Of a stretch of DNA of 64,000 nucleotides, positions 47,130-56,366 are shown piece after piece. Location of the stretch: NCBI RefSeq assembly GCF_019431455.1, contig NZ_JAHYSR010000013.1, positions 1-64,000 on the forward strand. Direction: 5' to 3'. Positions within the stretch are counted from its first letter, which is position 1; each line of letters begins with the position of its first letter. The notes beneath the pieces are model-generated. The model saw nothing but the letters and a program-made list of their open reading frames with translations, had not been told where the DNA came from and did not search any database. The position numbers and the translations under genes are program-made. Source of the DNA: Paracoccus bogoriensis (GTDB lineage: Bacteria > Pseudomonadota > Alphaproteobacteria > Rhodobacterales > Rhodobacteraceae).

Positions 47130-47490
47130 TGATCGCATGTCTTTGCAACAATTCCAGCGGCAGGATGTCCAGCGCGCGGCGATGGGTGGATTCAAGAACG
47201 ACCCTGGGCGCCGCGAATTCCTGCGCCGCCTGAAGGAAGCGCGAGGCGCAGAGGCACCAGCGATCCCCCGGCTTCAGGCCGGGAAACCCGTATTCGGGGC
47301 GCGGCGTCGAAAGGTCGTTGCCCAGGTAGGCAGACATGGCCAGGAACTCGGCCGTGACGATCACGCAGACCGTGTGGCTGCCGCGATCCTCGGGGCCGGT
47401 ATCGCAGCACCCGTTGCGATAGAAACCCGTCAGCGGCGCGGTCGAGCAGGGCTGTAACCGGCCGCCCAGGACATTGATCGACGCTTCCAT
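47116..47490 (-). CDS. DUF2237 family protein
   Basis: A 124-aa soluble protein with nearly every DUF2237 hallmark: NVLGGRLQPCSTAPLTGFYRNGCCDTG, ending with GNDLSTPRPEYGFPGLKPGDRWCLCASRF (blocks separate in the sequence) and THRRALDILPLELLQRHA. Conserved cysteines suggest metal or redox chemistry but no role is established. Coupled to the DUF4893-like gene downstream. Confidence 0.88.
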   Translation of the reverse strand: MEASINVLGGRLQPCSTAPLTGFYRNGCCDTGPEDRGSHTVCVIVTAEFLAMSAYLGNDLSTPRPEYGFPGLKPGDRWCLCASRFLQAAQEFAAPRVVLESTHRRALDILPLELLQRHAINEEN

Positions 47491-47585
47491 TACCCCCTCC
47501 TTCGGCCTCGGGCAAGATTAGCCAATGGCGCGCCCCGGGCCAAGGGAAAGCCGCATGATCCGCAAGGCTTTTGACAGGCATGGAA

Positions 47586-47605
47586 AAGGGGCCCGAAGGC
47601 CCCTT
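47586..47605 (-). terminator. UUCG-tetraloop terminator of the small 51-aa gene
   Basis: On the minus strand AAGGGGCC / GGCCCCTT closes a TTCG tetraloop and the stem's end runs into TTTTCC. This is a textbook rho-independent terminator about 30 bases after the small gene's stop, supporting that gene's reality. Confidence 0.8.
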
Positions 47606-47632
47606 GGGGAAACGTGGTCGCAGGAGCCAGGC

Positions 47633-47788
47633 TCAGGCGGCGCGGCGGGCAGCGTCGAGTTCGCTGACAATCACGCGCGGCGCTTCCTGGCGGGTGAAGT
47701 AGCCATACATCTGGTCAAGGACGGCCTCGGCCTCGGCCGCGCGCTTGCGGTCGGCGATGCTGGTGGTCTTGCTGTCGAGCTTCGACAT
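47633..47788 (-). CDS. Small hypothetical protein, 51 aa
   Basis: A 51-residue, highly helical and charged protein (MSKLDSKTTSIADRKRAAEAEA... IVSELDAARRAA) with no cysteine and no membrane segment. A GGAGAA ribosome binding site precedes the ATG and a strong terminator follows, so it is a real independent transcript. No family recognised. An N-terminal extension to 47827 is rejected because it lacks a ribosome binding site. Confidence 0.7.
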   Translation of the reverse strand: MSKLDSKTTSIADRKRAAEAEAVLDQMYGYFTRQEAPRVIVSELDAARRAA

Positions 47789-47907
47789 GGTTCTTCTCCG
47801 GGTTCGGGTCGTTCCCTCCCATGGCACTCAGATATTGACTGGCCGGTCGGAAAACCAGAGGCGAAAGCCCCCGCACAAGGCAGCCATGCGCCGGGTTCAT
47901 GGGACGA

Positions 47908-49152
47908 TCAGCCAATCCGCAGGATGCGGTGCTTCTTCTTGCCGATCGAGACCTTGAGCCCCTCACCGATCGCATCCGCATCCAGCATCCGTTGCGCGTC
48001 GGTGACGGGCTCGTTGTTCAGTCGCAGCCCGCCCTCGGCGATCAGGCGCTTGACCTCCTTGCCCGATGGCACCAGCCCCGACCGCACCAGCGCCTGCACG
48101 ACCGACAACCCGCCCGACAACGCGGCCGCGTCGATCAGCGCGACCTCTAGATCGCCGCCCGCGCCGCCCTGCTCGAAGACCGCGCGCGCTGTTGCCTCGG
48201 CGCGCGCGGCGGCTTCTGGACCATGCAGCAGGGCCGTGACCTCGTTGGCAAGACGCACCTTGGCCAGGTTGATCTCGGACCCGCCAAGCGCGGCCAGACG
48301 GTCGCATTCGTCCAGCGGCAGCTCGGTATAGAGTTTCAGGAACCGGCCCACATCGGCATCGGTCGTGTTGCGCCAGAACTGCCAGAATTCATAGGGCGAC
48401 AGCATATCGCCGTTCAGCCAGATCGCGCCGCCCGCCGACTTGCCCATCTTGCGCCCGTCGCTGGTCGTCAGCAACGGCGAGGTCAGCCCCCAGATCACCT
48501 TGTCGTCCACACGCCGCGTCAGGTCGATCCCGTTGACGATGTTGCCCCATTGATCCGACCCGCCCATCTGCAACTGGCAGCCATAGCGGCGGTTCAACTC
48601 AAGGAAATCATAGGCTTGCAGGATCATGTAGTTGAATTCCAGGAAGGACAGCGACTGCTCGCGATCCAGCCGGGATTTCACGGATTCGAAGGACAGCATC
48701 CGGTTGACGCTGAAATGACGCCCGATCTCGCGCAGAAAGGTCAGGTAGTTCAGGTCGTCCAGCCATTCGGCATTGTTCAGCATCGTCGCCGCGCCCGGAC
48801 CGTAATCCAGGTAGCGGTCGAACACCTTCTGCATCCCGTCGATGTTGCGCTGGATCGCGGCATCGTCCAGAAGCGGCCGCTCGTCGCTGCGAAAGGACGG
48901 ATCGCCTACCTTGGTCGTGCCACCGCCCATCAGCGTGATCGGGCGGTTGCCCGTTTTCTGAAAGATCCGCAGCATCATGATGTTCAGCAGATGGCCCACA
49001 TGCAGGCTGGCCGCCGTCGCGTCATAGCCGATATAGGCCGTGACGGGGCCGGCCAGCAGCGCACGGTCCAGCCCCTCGTAATCGGTGCAGTCGGCGACAT
49101 AGCCGCGCTCGATCAGCTGGGTGAGGAAATCGGACTTGGGCGCGTAGGTCAT
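47908..49152 (-). CDS. tyrS: Tyrosyl-tRNA synthetase
   Basis: Class I aminoacyl-tRNA synthetase of 414 aa that charges tRNA-Tyr. HIGH motif as HVGH ([17 protein letters not shown]) and KMSKS as KMGKS ([16 protein letters not shown]), with a C-terminal S4-type RNA-binding domain ([22 protein letters not shown]). ATG at 49152 matches the family start; the open frame upstream is only antisense to anmK. Divergent from anmK with a 60-base gap. Confidence 0.96.
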   Translation of the reverse strand: MTYAPKSDFLTQLIERGYVADCTDYEGLDRALLAGPVTAYIGYDATAASLHVGHLLNIMMLRIFQKTGNRPITLMGGGTTKVGDPSFRSDERPLLDDAAIQRNIDGMQKVFDRYLDYGPGAATMLNNAEWLDDLNYLTFLREIGRHFSVNRMLSFESVKSRLDREQSLSFLEFNYMILQAYDFLELNRRYGCQLQMGGSDQWGNIVNGIDLTRRVDDKVIWGLTSPLLTTSDGRKMGKSAGGAIWLNGDMLSPYEFWQFWRNTTDADVGRFLKLYTELPLDECDRLAALGGSEINLAKVRLANEVTALLHGPEAAARAEATARAVFEQGGAGGDLEVALIDAAALSGGLSVVQALVRSGLVPSGKEVKRLIAEGGLRLNNEPVTDAQRMLDADAIGEGLKVSIGKKKHRILRIG

Positions 49153-49212
49153 GGGCTGTTTCCTTCTGTCTGGCCGCGATATACCCGGCGGGCGGGCAAA
49201 GGAAAAGGCGCG

Positions 49213-50352
49213 ATGATCCGGGTGTTGGGAATGATGTCGGGAACCTCGATGGACGGGGTGGATGCGGCGCTGATCGAGACCGACGGCATCCGCATCGGCG
49301 CCTTTGGCCGCAGCGCCTTTCGCGCGACCTCGGCCAACGAGGCGGCGGTGCTGCGAGCGGCCCTGGGCCGGTGGCCCGGCGATCCGGGCGTGGCCGAGGC
49401 CGCGCGCCTGTCCGAGGACGCCCATATCGCTCTGGCGTGCGATTTCCCCGAGGCCGAGCTGATCGGCTATCATGGCCAGACCCTGGCCCATGATCCGCGC
49501 GGACGCGGCACGCATCAGGCGGGGTCGGGGGTGCGGCTTGCGGCGCGGACCGGCCGACCGGTCGTGTGGGATTTCCGCACCGAGGATGTGCGGCAGGGTG
49601 GCGAAGGCGCGCCGCTGGCTCCGTTCTTTCACTGGGCCTGCGCGGTCTGGGCGCTTGAGCGCGGCCTGATCCAGCCCGCGCCGCTGGCCTTCCTGAACCT
49701 GGGTGGAGTGGGCAACATCACCTGGGTGGATCCGCTTGCCCCGGCACCCGAGGCGCCGGGCGCCTGTCTGGCCTTTGATACAGGCCCTGCAAATGCGCCG
49801 CTGAACGACCTCATGCAGACGCGGCGCGGGCTGGCGCTGGACCGCGACGGGGCGCTGGCCGGGGCAGGGCGCCCCGACCAGGTGGCTCTGGCCCGCTTTC
49901 TGGCCGATCCCTGGTTCGACAGGCCGCCCCCGAAATCGCTGGACCGCGACCATTTCGCCGCGTTGCCCGAATTGGTGGCCGCACTGCCGGACGCCGATGC
50001 GGCGGCCACGATGGTTGCAGCAATCGCAGCTTCGGTTCGGGCGGGCCTGCGCTGGTTGCCGTCAGTTCCGCAGGCCATGCTGGTCTGCGGCGGCGGCCGC
50101 CGGAACCCGGCCATCATGGCCGCCCTGGCGTCGGACATGCCCATTGCGGTCCTGCCGGTCGAAAGCGCGGGACTGGATGGCGACATGCTCGAGGCGCAGG
50201 CCTTCGGCTGGCTGGCGGTTCGGGTGCTGAGGGGCTTGCCGACATCGGGGCCGGATACCACGGCTGCACCCAGTCCCATCTGTGGCGGGCGCATCAGCCA
50301 ACCGCGTGTAACGCAACCGCGCGTAACGGTAGCGACAAGTCATTGTTCCTGA
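49213..50352 (+). CDS. anmK: Anhydro-N-acetylmuramic acid kinase
   Basis: Recycles cell-wall anhydroMurNAc to MurNAc 6-phosphate. The 379-aa protein has the ATP loop [17 protein letters not shown], the substrate-binding [26 protein letters not shown], and the late glycine block [13 protein letters not shown]. The last residues carry a tandem [10 protein letters not shown], an addition encoded by an imperfect 15-base duplication (50299-50328), outside the usual domain. Confidence 0.93.
   Translation: MIRVLGMMSGTSMDGVDAALIETDGIRIGAFGRSAFRATSANEAAVLRAALGRWPGDPGVAEAARLSEDAHIALACDFPEAELIGYHGQTLAHDPRGRGTHQAGSGVRLAARTGRPVVWDFRTEDVRQGGEGAPLAPFFHWACAVWALERGLIQPAPLAFLNLGGVGNITWVDPLAPAPEAPGACLAFDTGPANAPLNDLMQTRRGLALDRDGALAGAGRPDQVALARFLADPWFDRPPPKSLDRDHFAALPELVAALPDADAAATMVAAIAASVRAGLRWLPSVPQAMLVCGGGRRNPAIMAALASDMPIAVLPVESAGLDGDMLEAQAFGWLAVRVLRGLPTSGPDTTAAPSPICGGRISQPRVTQPRVTVATSHCS
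50299..50328 (+). repeat. 15-base tandem duplication at the anmK 3' end
   Basis: CAACCGCGTGTAACG and CAACCGCGCGTAACG are adjacent and differ by one base. They encode QPRVT twice. In-frame unit length means copy-number change would not break the gene. Confidence 0.9.
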
Positions 50353-50371
50353 AAGATCGTGATTTCCAGGG

Positions 50372-50385
50372 TTGATAAAGATCAG
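50372..50385 (+). promoter_or_regulatory. FNR/Anr-type box upstream of the PRC-barrel gene
   Basis: TTGATAAAGATCAG matches the FNR consensus TTGAT-N4-ATCAA except the last base. It is 87 bases before the PRC-barrel gene start, a suitable place for activation by FnrP or a related regulator. Confidence 0.5.
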
Positions 50386-50471
50386 CGGAACAAGGCGCGT
50401 CCGGCTTCTGTTGTGGGGACAGCGCTGTGCAGATGCATGGCGAACACACGAAACAGACAGGAGCCAATCAC

Positions 50472-51035
50472 ATGAAGCGTTTCATGCTGACCGCCGCCGC
50501 AATCGCCCTGACAAGCCCCGCCTGGGCCCAGCAGGCGACGACGACCGAGGCCCCGGCCGAGACGATGCAGACCGCCCCGGCTCAGGATGGTGCGGGGATG
50601 ACGCAGCCCGGGATGGAGATGGATCAGGCCCCCATGGACGGCGTGGCGACGCACCGCAGCAGCGCAGAACTGAGCGCCGCTCTAAGCGCCGAAAACCAGG
50701 GCATCACCGCGTCCTGGCTGACCGACCGCTCCGTCTATACGACGAACCAGCCTTCGACCACCCAGTGGAACGACATCGCGGGCGGCAATCGCCCGGATGA
50801 CTGGAGCGACATCGGCTCGATTTCGGACCTCGTTCTGACGCAAGAGGGTGAACTGATTGGCTACGTCGCCGATATCGGTGGCTTCCTGGGCCTGGGGACG
50901 CATACGGTTCTGCTGGATCGTGACATGTTGCACCTGGTCCGCTTCGACGACGAGGTCGTAATGGCCACGAACTTCACCCAGGAAGAGCTTGAGGCGCTGC
51001 CCGAGTTCGATCCGAACAACGTGATGGCCGACTGA
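50472..51035 (+). CDS. Exported PRC-barrel domain protein
   Basis: A 187-aa protein with a signal peptide (MKRFMLTAAAIALTSPAWAQQ), a Thr/Ala/Met-rich linker, and a C-terminal PRC-barrel-like domain (about residues 110-170: DIGSISDLVLTQEGELIGYVADIGGFL in two pieces, and HTVLLDRDMLHLVRF). Likely periplasmic. PRC barrels occur in photosynthetic reaction centres, RimM and many stress proteins; no role can be fixed here. FNR-like box upstream and a terminator downstream define a single-gene unit. Confidence 0.82.
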   Translation: MKRFMLTAAAIALTSPAWAQQATTTEAPAETMQTAPAQDGAGMTQPGMEMDQAPMDGVATHRSSAELSAALSAENQGITASWLTDRSVYTTNQPSTTQWNDIAGGNRPDDWSDIGSISDLVLTQEGELIGYVADIGGFLGLGTHTVLLDRDMLHLVRFDDEVVMATNFTQEELEALPEFDPNNVMAD

Positions 51036-51053
51036 CACGCCAGCACCGCAGGC

Positions 51054-51090
51054 GGCCCCGAAGCATCTCGCTTCGGGGCCTTCTTCTGTC
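51054..51090 (+). terminator. Terminator of the PRC-barrel gene
   Basis: Perfect 11-bp stem GGCCCCGAAGC (51054-51064) / GCTTCGGGGCC (51070-51080), 5-base loop, then TTCTTCTGTCT. Confidence 0.9.
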
Positions 51091-51159
51091 TGCAGAACAG
51101 ACAGCAATCTATCGACCCACAGCCAAGCCAGTCTGCCGCTGGCCGGAGGCGGTCTAGGA

Positions 51160-51190
51160 TATAATCCGAATTATGTTATGAATAATTCGG
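51160..51190 (+). promoter_or_regulatory. Promoter with palindromic operator, thioredoxin-gph operon
   Basis: A perfect TATAAT at 51160-51165 is followed directly by an inverted repeat with 9-base arms, CCGAATTAT (51166-51174) and ATAATTCGG (51182-51190), spacer 7. There is no good -35, so an activator or alternative arrangement is possible. Confidence 0.6.
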
Positions 51191-51274
51191 CCAGTTCGGG
51201 GCAATCATCTCTCCGGCCTTGCCCTTCGCATGACGAGGCATCAGGATTGCGGCGATCCGGACGAAAGGTTGGCC

Positions 51275-51829
51275 ATGGCAATTTCTGCACCTCCGTGCGA
51301 CTTCGGCGCGACTTGGCACCCCTCTGAACTGCCGGGCACCGACGGGCGCATCTACAGCCTTGACGACATCAAGGGGCAGCGCGGCACGCTGGTCATGTTC
51401 ATCTGCAACCATTGCCCTTATGTGCAATCCATCCTCGACCGGATCCTGCGCGACGCGGCCGCCTTGCAGCGGGCCGGAATCGGGGTCGTCGCGATTTCCT
51501 CCAATGACGCCGCAGCCTATCCCGAGGATGCCCCCGACCGCATGAAGCAGCTGGCCGAAGAGCGCGGCTTCACCTTTCCCTATCTGCATGACGAGACGCA
51601 GCAGGTTGCGCGCGCTTACGGCGCCGAATGCACGCCCGACTTCTTCGGCTACAACGCCGAGGGCAAGCTGCAATATCGCGGCAGGCTGGACGGCTCGGGC
51701 CGACAGCCTGCCGCGCCGGACGCAAGGCGCGAATTATCCGAGGCGATGATGCAGGTTGCGGAAACCGGAAATGGGACGCAAAATCAAATACCTTCAATAG
51801 GATGCTCGATCAAGTGGAAGGATTGCTGA
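51275..51829 (+). CDS. Thioredoxin-like redoxin family protein
   Basis: A 184-aa AhpC/TSA-type thioredoxin fold protein without a signal peptide. The peroxidatic-like segment is ICNHCPYVQSILDRI, and the protein ends with the family block PSIGCSIKWKDC. Related proteins are uncharacterised thiol oxidoreductases in many Proteobacteria. The stop is directly followed by the gph ATG, so they form an operon under the palindromic promoter upstream. Confidence 0.88.
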   Translation: MAISAPPCDFGATWHPSELPGTDGRIYSLDDIKGQRGTLVMFICNHCPYVQSILDRILRDAAALQRAGIGVVAISSNDAAAYPEDAPDRMKQLAEERGFTFPYLHDETQQVARAYGAECTPDFFGYNAEGKLQYRGRLDGSGRQPAAPDARRELSEAMMQVAETGNGTQNQIPSIGCSIKWKDC

Positions 51830-52522
51830 ATGATGCCTTGTCCCGTCATCTTCGATCTGGACGGCACCCTGATCGACAGCGCGGCCGATATTCATGCCTG
51901 CGTCAACGCTGTCCTTCGTGAGAACGGCGTTTCGCCATTATCCTTGCCTCGCGTGCGCAGCTTCATCGGCGGCGGCGTCGAAATCCTGTGGTCCCGCATC
52001 ATCGCCGCCAGAGGGATCGAGCCGGCCCGTCGAAGCGATCTGGTGGCGGCGTTCATGGCGCGCTACCATCATGCGACCATTCTGACGCGGCTTTATCCCG
52101 GTGTGGTCGAGGCGCTGGCTGAACTTTCGGCAGCTGGTCATCCGCTTGGAATCTGCACGAACAAGCCCCTTGGCCCGACCCGCGCGGTGCTGGACCATTT
52201 CGGGCTGACGCCTCTGTTCCGGGCCGTGATCGGCGGCGATTCCCTGACTCGGAAGAAGCCCGACCCTGCGCCTCTGCGCGCTGCCTTCGCGGCCTTGGGG
52301 GCGCGAACCGGCGTCTTTGTCGGGGACAGCGAATTCGATGCGGACACCGCCGCTGCCATGGGTGTGCCCTTCCTGCTCTTTACCCAAGGCTACCGCCACA
52401 GCGCCGTGGATGATCTGGTCAGCCATGCGCATTTCAGCGATTTCGCAGCCCTGCCTGGTCTTGTGGCACAGTTCAAGGCTGAGACGGGCAATCATCGGCC
52501 TGCCCTGCCGCCCGTGTCTTGA
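51830..52522 (+). CDS. gph: HAD-family phosphoglycolate phosphatase
   Basis: Hydrolyses 2-phosphoglycolate from DNA repair or oxygenation side reactions. The 230-aa protein has HAD motif I DLDGTLIDSA, motif II ICTNKPLG, and motif III/IV KKPDPAPLRA ... GDSEFDADTA. Helical cap in the usual C1 position. The ATG directly follows the stop of the thioredoxin-like gene; ribosome binding may be by reinitiation. Other HAD phosphatase substrates cannot be excluded. Confidence 0.85.
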   Translation: MMPCPVIFDLDGTLIDSAADIHACVNAVLRENGVSPLSLPRVRSFIGGGVEILWSRIIAARGIEPARRSDLVAAFMARYHHATILTRLYPGVVEALAELSAAGHPLGICTNKPLGPTRAVLDHFGLTPLFRAVIGGDSLTRKKPDPAPLRAAFAALGARTGVFVGDSEFDADTAAAMGVPFLLFTQGYRHSAVDDLVSHAHFSDFAALPGLVAQFKAETGNHRPALPPVS

Positions 52523-52574
52523 CACCGACCAGCGAAAGGGCTGAATCAGGCAGCAACAACAAGAGAGGTCAGCC

Positions 52575-53003
52575 ATGGATCTGCGTCAACTCAGCCCGGA
52601 CCTTGCCGTTTCGGACCAGATCCAGCCCGAGGAGGTCAGCGCCCTGGCGGCGGCGGGTTTCAAGGTTCTGATCAATAATCGTCCCGATCCCGAGGTCGGC
52701 CCGGACATGGACCACGAGACAATGGCCAAAGCTGCGGCCGATGCCGGGATGCGCTACCACTATCTGCCGTTCACGCCCGGAGAGATCACGCCGCAGTTGA
52801 TTTCGGGTTTTGGTGCCGCGCTGGCCGATCCCGGGCCGACCATCGCCTATTGCCGCACAGGCAACCGTTCGACCGTGCTCTGGGCCCTGAATCAGGCGGG
52901 AAAGCGACCGGTCGGTGAGATTCTCAAGACTGCTGCGGATGCCGGCTATGATCTGACAGGCGTGCGCCCGCTGATCGAGTCTCTGGCGAGTCGCAAGGTC
53001 TGA
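52575..53003 (+). CDS. TIGR01244 family protein (DUF442-type)
   Basis: A 142-aa phosphatase/rhodanese-like domain protein, the N-terminal part of Blh-type persulfide proteins in some genomes. The PTP-like loop is YCRTGNRSTVLWAL and the fold start is LSPDLAVSDQIQPEEV. No lactamase domain is fused here. Role may be in sulfide handling, which is only known for fused relatives. AGAGG-type ribosome binding site before the ATG. Confidence 0.85.
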   Translation: MDLRQLSPDLAVSDQIQPEEVSALAAAGFKVLINNRPDPEVGPDMDHETMAKAAADAGMRYHYLPFTPGEITPQLISGFGAALADPGPTIAYCRTGNRSTVLWALNQAGKRPVGEILKTAADAGYDLTGVRPLIESLASRKV

Positions 53004-53053
53004 ACCGTCGCAGCACCCGTCCAGGCGGGACGCGACGGCCCAAACTCTGCGCG

Positions 53054-53398
53054 TCAGGCCGGAACCCCAAGCGCGCGTTTGACATTGGCCGTCCAGCCAA
53101 GCAGTCGATCGTCACCGGCACGGATCGCTGGGCGTTTCATCACGGAGGGTTTGGCCTCCAGCATCTCGACCAAATCGGCGCCGCGCTCTTCCTCGGACAT
53201 GCCGCGCCAGGTCAGGCTGGCCCGGTTGATGATCTTGTCGCCGAAATCCGCGACCAGCGCCTCGCGTTCCTCCTTGGACAGCGGGTCTTTCTGAACGTCG
53301 CGAAAATCGACCTTCCAGCCGTTCTCCTCAAGGCCGGCAATCGCCTTCAGGCAGGTCGAACAATGCGAAAGGCCGAACATCGTCAGTGACTTTGACAT
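53054..53398 (-). CDS. ArsC/Spx-like reductase family protein
   Basis: A 114-aa glutaredoxin-fold protein with the N-terminal CxxC (LSHCSTCLKAIAGLEENGW) and the C-terminal PSVMKRPAI segment of the ArsC family. It is of the short YffB/ArsC-like type; true arsenate reductase activity is not implied, since no ars genes accompany it. The small lipoprotein gene lies 11 bases upstream, so they share a transcript. Confidence 0.88.
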   Translation of the reverse strand: MSKSLTMFGLSHCSTCLKAIAGLEENGWKVDFRDVQKDPLSKEEREALVADFGDKIINRASLTWRGMSEEERGADLVEMLEAKPSVMKRPAIRAGDDRLLGWTANVKRALGVPA

Positions 53399-53409
53399 GG
53401 ATTCCTCGA

Positions 53410-53484
53410 TCAGATGAAAGGAACGAACGGCACCCCGCAGGCGGCAAGGGTCAGCAGCAGGCACAGAGGCAGAATGCGGCGCAT
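53410..53484 (-). CDS. Tiny lipoprotein, 24 aa
   Basis: Minus-strand gene too short for usual gene callers: MRRILPLCLLLTLAAC then GVPFVPFI. It has a basic start, a hydrophobic core and a lipobox LAAC whose cysteine would become the lipidated residue 1, leaving a mature lipopeptide of nine residues. A GGAGAAACC ribosome binding site precedes the ATG, and the ArsC-like gene starts 11 bases after the stop. Similar short lipoproteins ending in GVPFVP are, in my recollection, common in Rhodobacteraceae. Confidence 0.7.
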   Translation of the reverse strand: MRRILPLCLLLTLAACGVPFVPFI

Positions 53485-53539
53485 GAGGTTTCTCCGTGGG
53501 GTCGCGGGCACTATTGCCGCAGCGCGCCCCGCTCACAAG

Positions 53540-54844
53540 TCACATTTCGCCGTGCTCGCTTCGATGCAGCTTTTGTCGCACGCGTCTAATCCCGGCCCAG
53601 GCGACGACCAGCACCAGCGGCGTCAGAACCGCGATGGTGATTGCCTTGTCCAACCCAAGCGCCGAGGCCAACGGCGCCAGAGCATAGGACAGAAGGCCGA
53701 TGGCGTAATAGCTGATCGCCACGACCGACAGGCCCTCGACCGTGTGCTGCAGCCGCAATTGCAGATCGGCGCGGCGGTCCATGCGCTCCATGATCTTCTG
53801 GTTCTGGGCCCGGCGCTCGACCTCGACCCGGGTGCGCAGCAATTCGCCGCTGCGGCTGGCGCGCGCCTGCATCTCGGCCAGCCTGGCCTCGGCCGATTGC
53901 GTGGTCCGCATGGCAGGCAGATAGCGGCGGCGCATGAACTCGGTCAGCATCTGCATCTGCATGAAGCGCGTCTCGCGCAGGACTTCGATCCGGTCGCTGA
54001 CGATAGCCTGATAGGCACGGGTAGCACCAAAGCGGAAGCTGTGCTGCGCGGCTTGCGCCTCCAGTTCGGTGGCGATGGGCAGAAGATCGTGCAAGACCTC
54101 CTCGGCCGGGCGGGTATCGTCGGCCATGCTGGCGACCAGCGCCGACAGGCGGCTTTCCAGCGCGTTCAGCCGCGCCGTCAGCGAACGCGCCCGCGTCAGA
54201 CCCAGCATCGAGGCCGCGCGGTAGGTCTCCAGCTCGACCAGGCGATGAACCAGCCGCCCGATCCGGCTTTCCGAGACGCCGGGTCGCACGAAGACGGCAA
54301 AGCGCATCCAGCCAGCAGGGTCGATGCGGAAATCGCTGGCGATCACGGCGGTTTCCTCCAGCACCCAGACTGCGGCGAGGCTGTCTGCCGAAAACCAATC
54401 CGATATCCGTCCAGGGATTTCGGTCGGATCTTCGGGCAAAAGATCGACCTGCACCATCACCGCCGCGATCCGCAGCCCAGGAGCCGCGCTCTGCCAGGCG
54501 TCGGGGAAAATCGCCGCTGCCGAGGGATCAAAGGGGCGGATCGGCAGGCCCGGCGTCATGGCCATGTAGGTCACGAATTCGGTATGGCTTTCCCATTTCA
54601 GTTCGTGCCGCCCCAGCCTGCCCTGATAATGGCTGTCCGAGGGGTCGGGCCGTGGCCCGCCATGACGCAAGACGATCTCGGCCAGATGGGCATGGTCCCG
54701 CGCACGGTCGCGGTTGGCAGCGTCCCCCGGTTCCTTGAAGGCCAGAAAGACCGCCGTGGCCGGTGCCGTCAGACGCGGCGAGGGCCGCGCGTGAAGCTCG
54801 TTGACCAATGCATAGCGCATCGGATGTTCGGCGGCCGGGTCCAT
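53540..54844 (-). CDS. DUF3422 family membrane protein
   Basis: A 434-aa protein of the DUF3422 group. The N-terminal domain begins RYALVNELHARPSPRL, the middle is a long helical stretch, and the C-terminus has MDRRADLQLRLQHTVEGLSV followed by two membrane helices (YYAIGLLSYALAPLASALGL, AITIAVLTPLVLVVAWAGI). This layout recalls coiled-coil membrane proteins with a large cytoplasmic part. Function unknown. AAGGAGAGG ribosome binding site before the ATG. Confidence 0.88.
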   Translation of the reverse strand: MDPAAEHPMRYALVNELHARPSPRLTAPATAVFLAFKEPGDAANRDRARDHAHLAEIVLRHGGPRPDPSDSHYQGRLGRHELKWESHTEFVTYMAMTPGLPIRPFDPSAAAIFPDAWQSAAPGLRIAAVMVQVDLLPEDPTEIPGRISDWFSADSLAAVWVLEETAVIASDFRIDPAGWMRFAVFVRPGVSESRIGRLVHRLVELETYRAASMLGLTRARSLTARLNALESRLSALVASMADDTRPAEEVLHDLLPIATELEAQAAQHSFRFGATRAYQAIVSDRIEVLRETRFMQMQMLTEFMRRRYLPAMRTTQSAEARLAEMQARASRSGELLRTRVEVERRAQNQKIMERMDRRADLQLRLQHTVEGLSVVAISYYAIGLLSYALAPLASALGLDKAITIAVLTPLVLVVAWAGIRRVRQKLHRSEHGEM

Positions 54845-54914
54845 GCGCCTCTCCTTGACCCCGTCTGGGACAGGGCCGCAAACGGCCCCTGCCCTGTCTT
54901 TGCGAATACGCCGA

Positions 54915-56357
54915 TCACTCGATCAGAGGCAGAAGCCTGCTGATGCTGTCCTTGGCATCGCCATAGAACATTCGGGTGTTTTCCTTGTAGAACAAGGGAT
55001 TCTCGATCCCCGAATAGCCGGTGCCCTGACCGCGCTTCGACACGAAGACCTGTTTGGCTTTCCAGACCTCCAGCACAGGCATCCCGGCAATGGGGCTGTT
55101 CGGATCGTCCTGCGCCGCCGGGTTCACAATGTCGTTCGAGCCGATGACGATCACCACGTCGGTCGAGGGGAAATCGTCGTTGATCTCGTCCATCTCCAGA
55201 ACGATGTCATAGGGAACCTTCGCCTCGGCCAGCAGCACGTTCATGTGGCCGGGCAGACGGCCCGCGACGGGGTGGATGGCAAAGCGCACCTGCTTGCCGG
55301 CCGCGCGCAGCTTGCGCGTCAGCTCGCTGACCGCGCCTTGGGCCTGCGCCACGGCCATGCCGTAGCCCGGAACGATGACCACGCTGTCGGCGTCGTTCAG
55401 CGCCGCCGCCACGCCGGCCTCGTCGATGGCGATCTGCTCGCCCTCGATGGCCGCCGCGGGGCCCGTTTCACCGCCGAATCCGCCCAGGATCACGCTGACG
55501 AAATGGCGGTTCATCGCCTTGCACATGATGTAGCTGAGGATCGCGCCCGAGCTGCCCACCAGCGCGCCGGTGACGATCAGCAGGTCATTGCCAAGCGTGA
55601 AGCCGATCGCGGCCGCGGCCCAACCGGAATAGCTGTTCAGCATCGACACGACCACCGGCATGTCGGCGCCGCCGATGCCCATGATAAGGTGATAGCCGAT
55701 GAAGAAGGCAAAGCCCGCAATCAGGATCAGCCACAGGATGCCGGGGCCGACGCCCGCAAGATAAAGCATCCCCAGCAGAACCGAGGCCGCCAGCGCGCCG
55801 GCGTTCAGCATGTGCCCGCCCGGCAGTTTCTTCGGCCTTCCGTCCACGCGGCCCGACAACTTGCCGAAAGCCACGACCGAGCCGGTGAAGGTCACGGCGC
55901 CAATGAAGACGCCCAGAAAGACCTCGATCTTGAGGGTGGTGATCTCGGCCGGCGTCTTGGTGGTCAGCACAGCGGCAAAGCCGGTAAAGTCAGTGACCAG
56001 CCCCTCGGCGCGGGCGCGCAGGACGCGCGCCAGTTCGATCTGGGCGTTGAAACCGACGAAGACGGCGGCAAGGCCCACCAGCGAATGCATCGCGGCGACC
56101 AGCTGCGGCATCTCGGTCATCTGGACGCGCTTGGCGATCAGCCAGCCTGCCGTGCCGCCAATGGCGATCATCACGGCCGAGAGGAACCAGTTCCCCGCAC
56201 CCGGACCGAACAGGGTCGCCAGCACGGCCAGCGCCATGCCTGCAATGCCATACCAGATGGCGCGTTTCGCGCTTTCCTGCCCAGACAGGCCGCCAAGCGA
56301 CAGGATGAACAGGACCGATGCAACCACATAGGCCGCCGTGGTGAATCCGTAAGCCAT
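54915..56357 (-). CDS. pntB: NAD(P) transhydrogenase subunit beta
   Basis: Membrane and NADP(H)-binding subunit, 480 aa, of the proton-driven transhydrogenase that makes NADPH. The first 260 residues are membrane helices; the C-terminal domain III binds NADP(H) ([65 protein letters not shown]). Nine bases after pntA. Confidence 0.96.
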   Translation of the reverse strand: MAYGFTTAAYVVASVLFILSLGGLSGQESAKRAIWYGIAGMALAVLATLFGPGAGNWFLSAVMIAIGGTAGWLIAKRVQMTEMPQLVAAMHSLVGLAAVFVGFNAQIELARVLRARAEGLVTDFTGFAAVLTTKTPAEITTLKIEVFLGVFIGAVTFTGSVVAFGKLSGRVDGRPKKLPGGHMLNAGALAASVLLGMLYLAGVGPGILWLILIAGFAFFIGYHLIMGIGGADMPVVVSMLNSYSGWAAAAIGFTLGNDLLIVTGALVGSSGAILSYIMCKAMNRHFVSVILGGFGGETGPAAAIEGEQIAIDEAGVAAALNDADSVVIVPGYGMAVAQAQGAVSELTRKLRAAGKQVRFAIHPVAGRLPGHMNVLLAEAKVPYDIVLEMDEINDDFPSTDVVIVIGSNDIVNPAAQDDPNSPIAGMPVLEVWKAKQVFVSKRGQGTGYSGIENPLFYKENTRMFYGDAKDSISRLLPLIE

Positions 56358-56366
56358 TCCTGCCCC

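Noticed and set aside
47908..49953. N-terminal extension of tyrS by 267 residues
   Set aside because: It is antisense to anmK. The family start MTYAPKSDF at 49152 fits the usual length.
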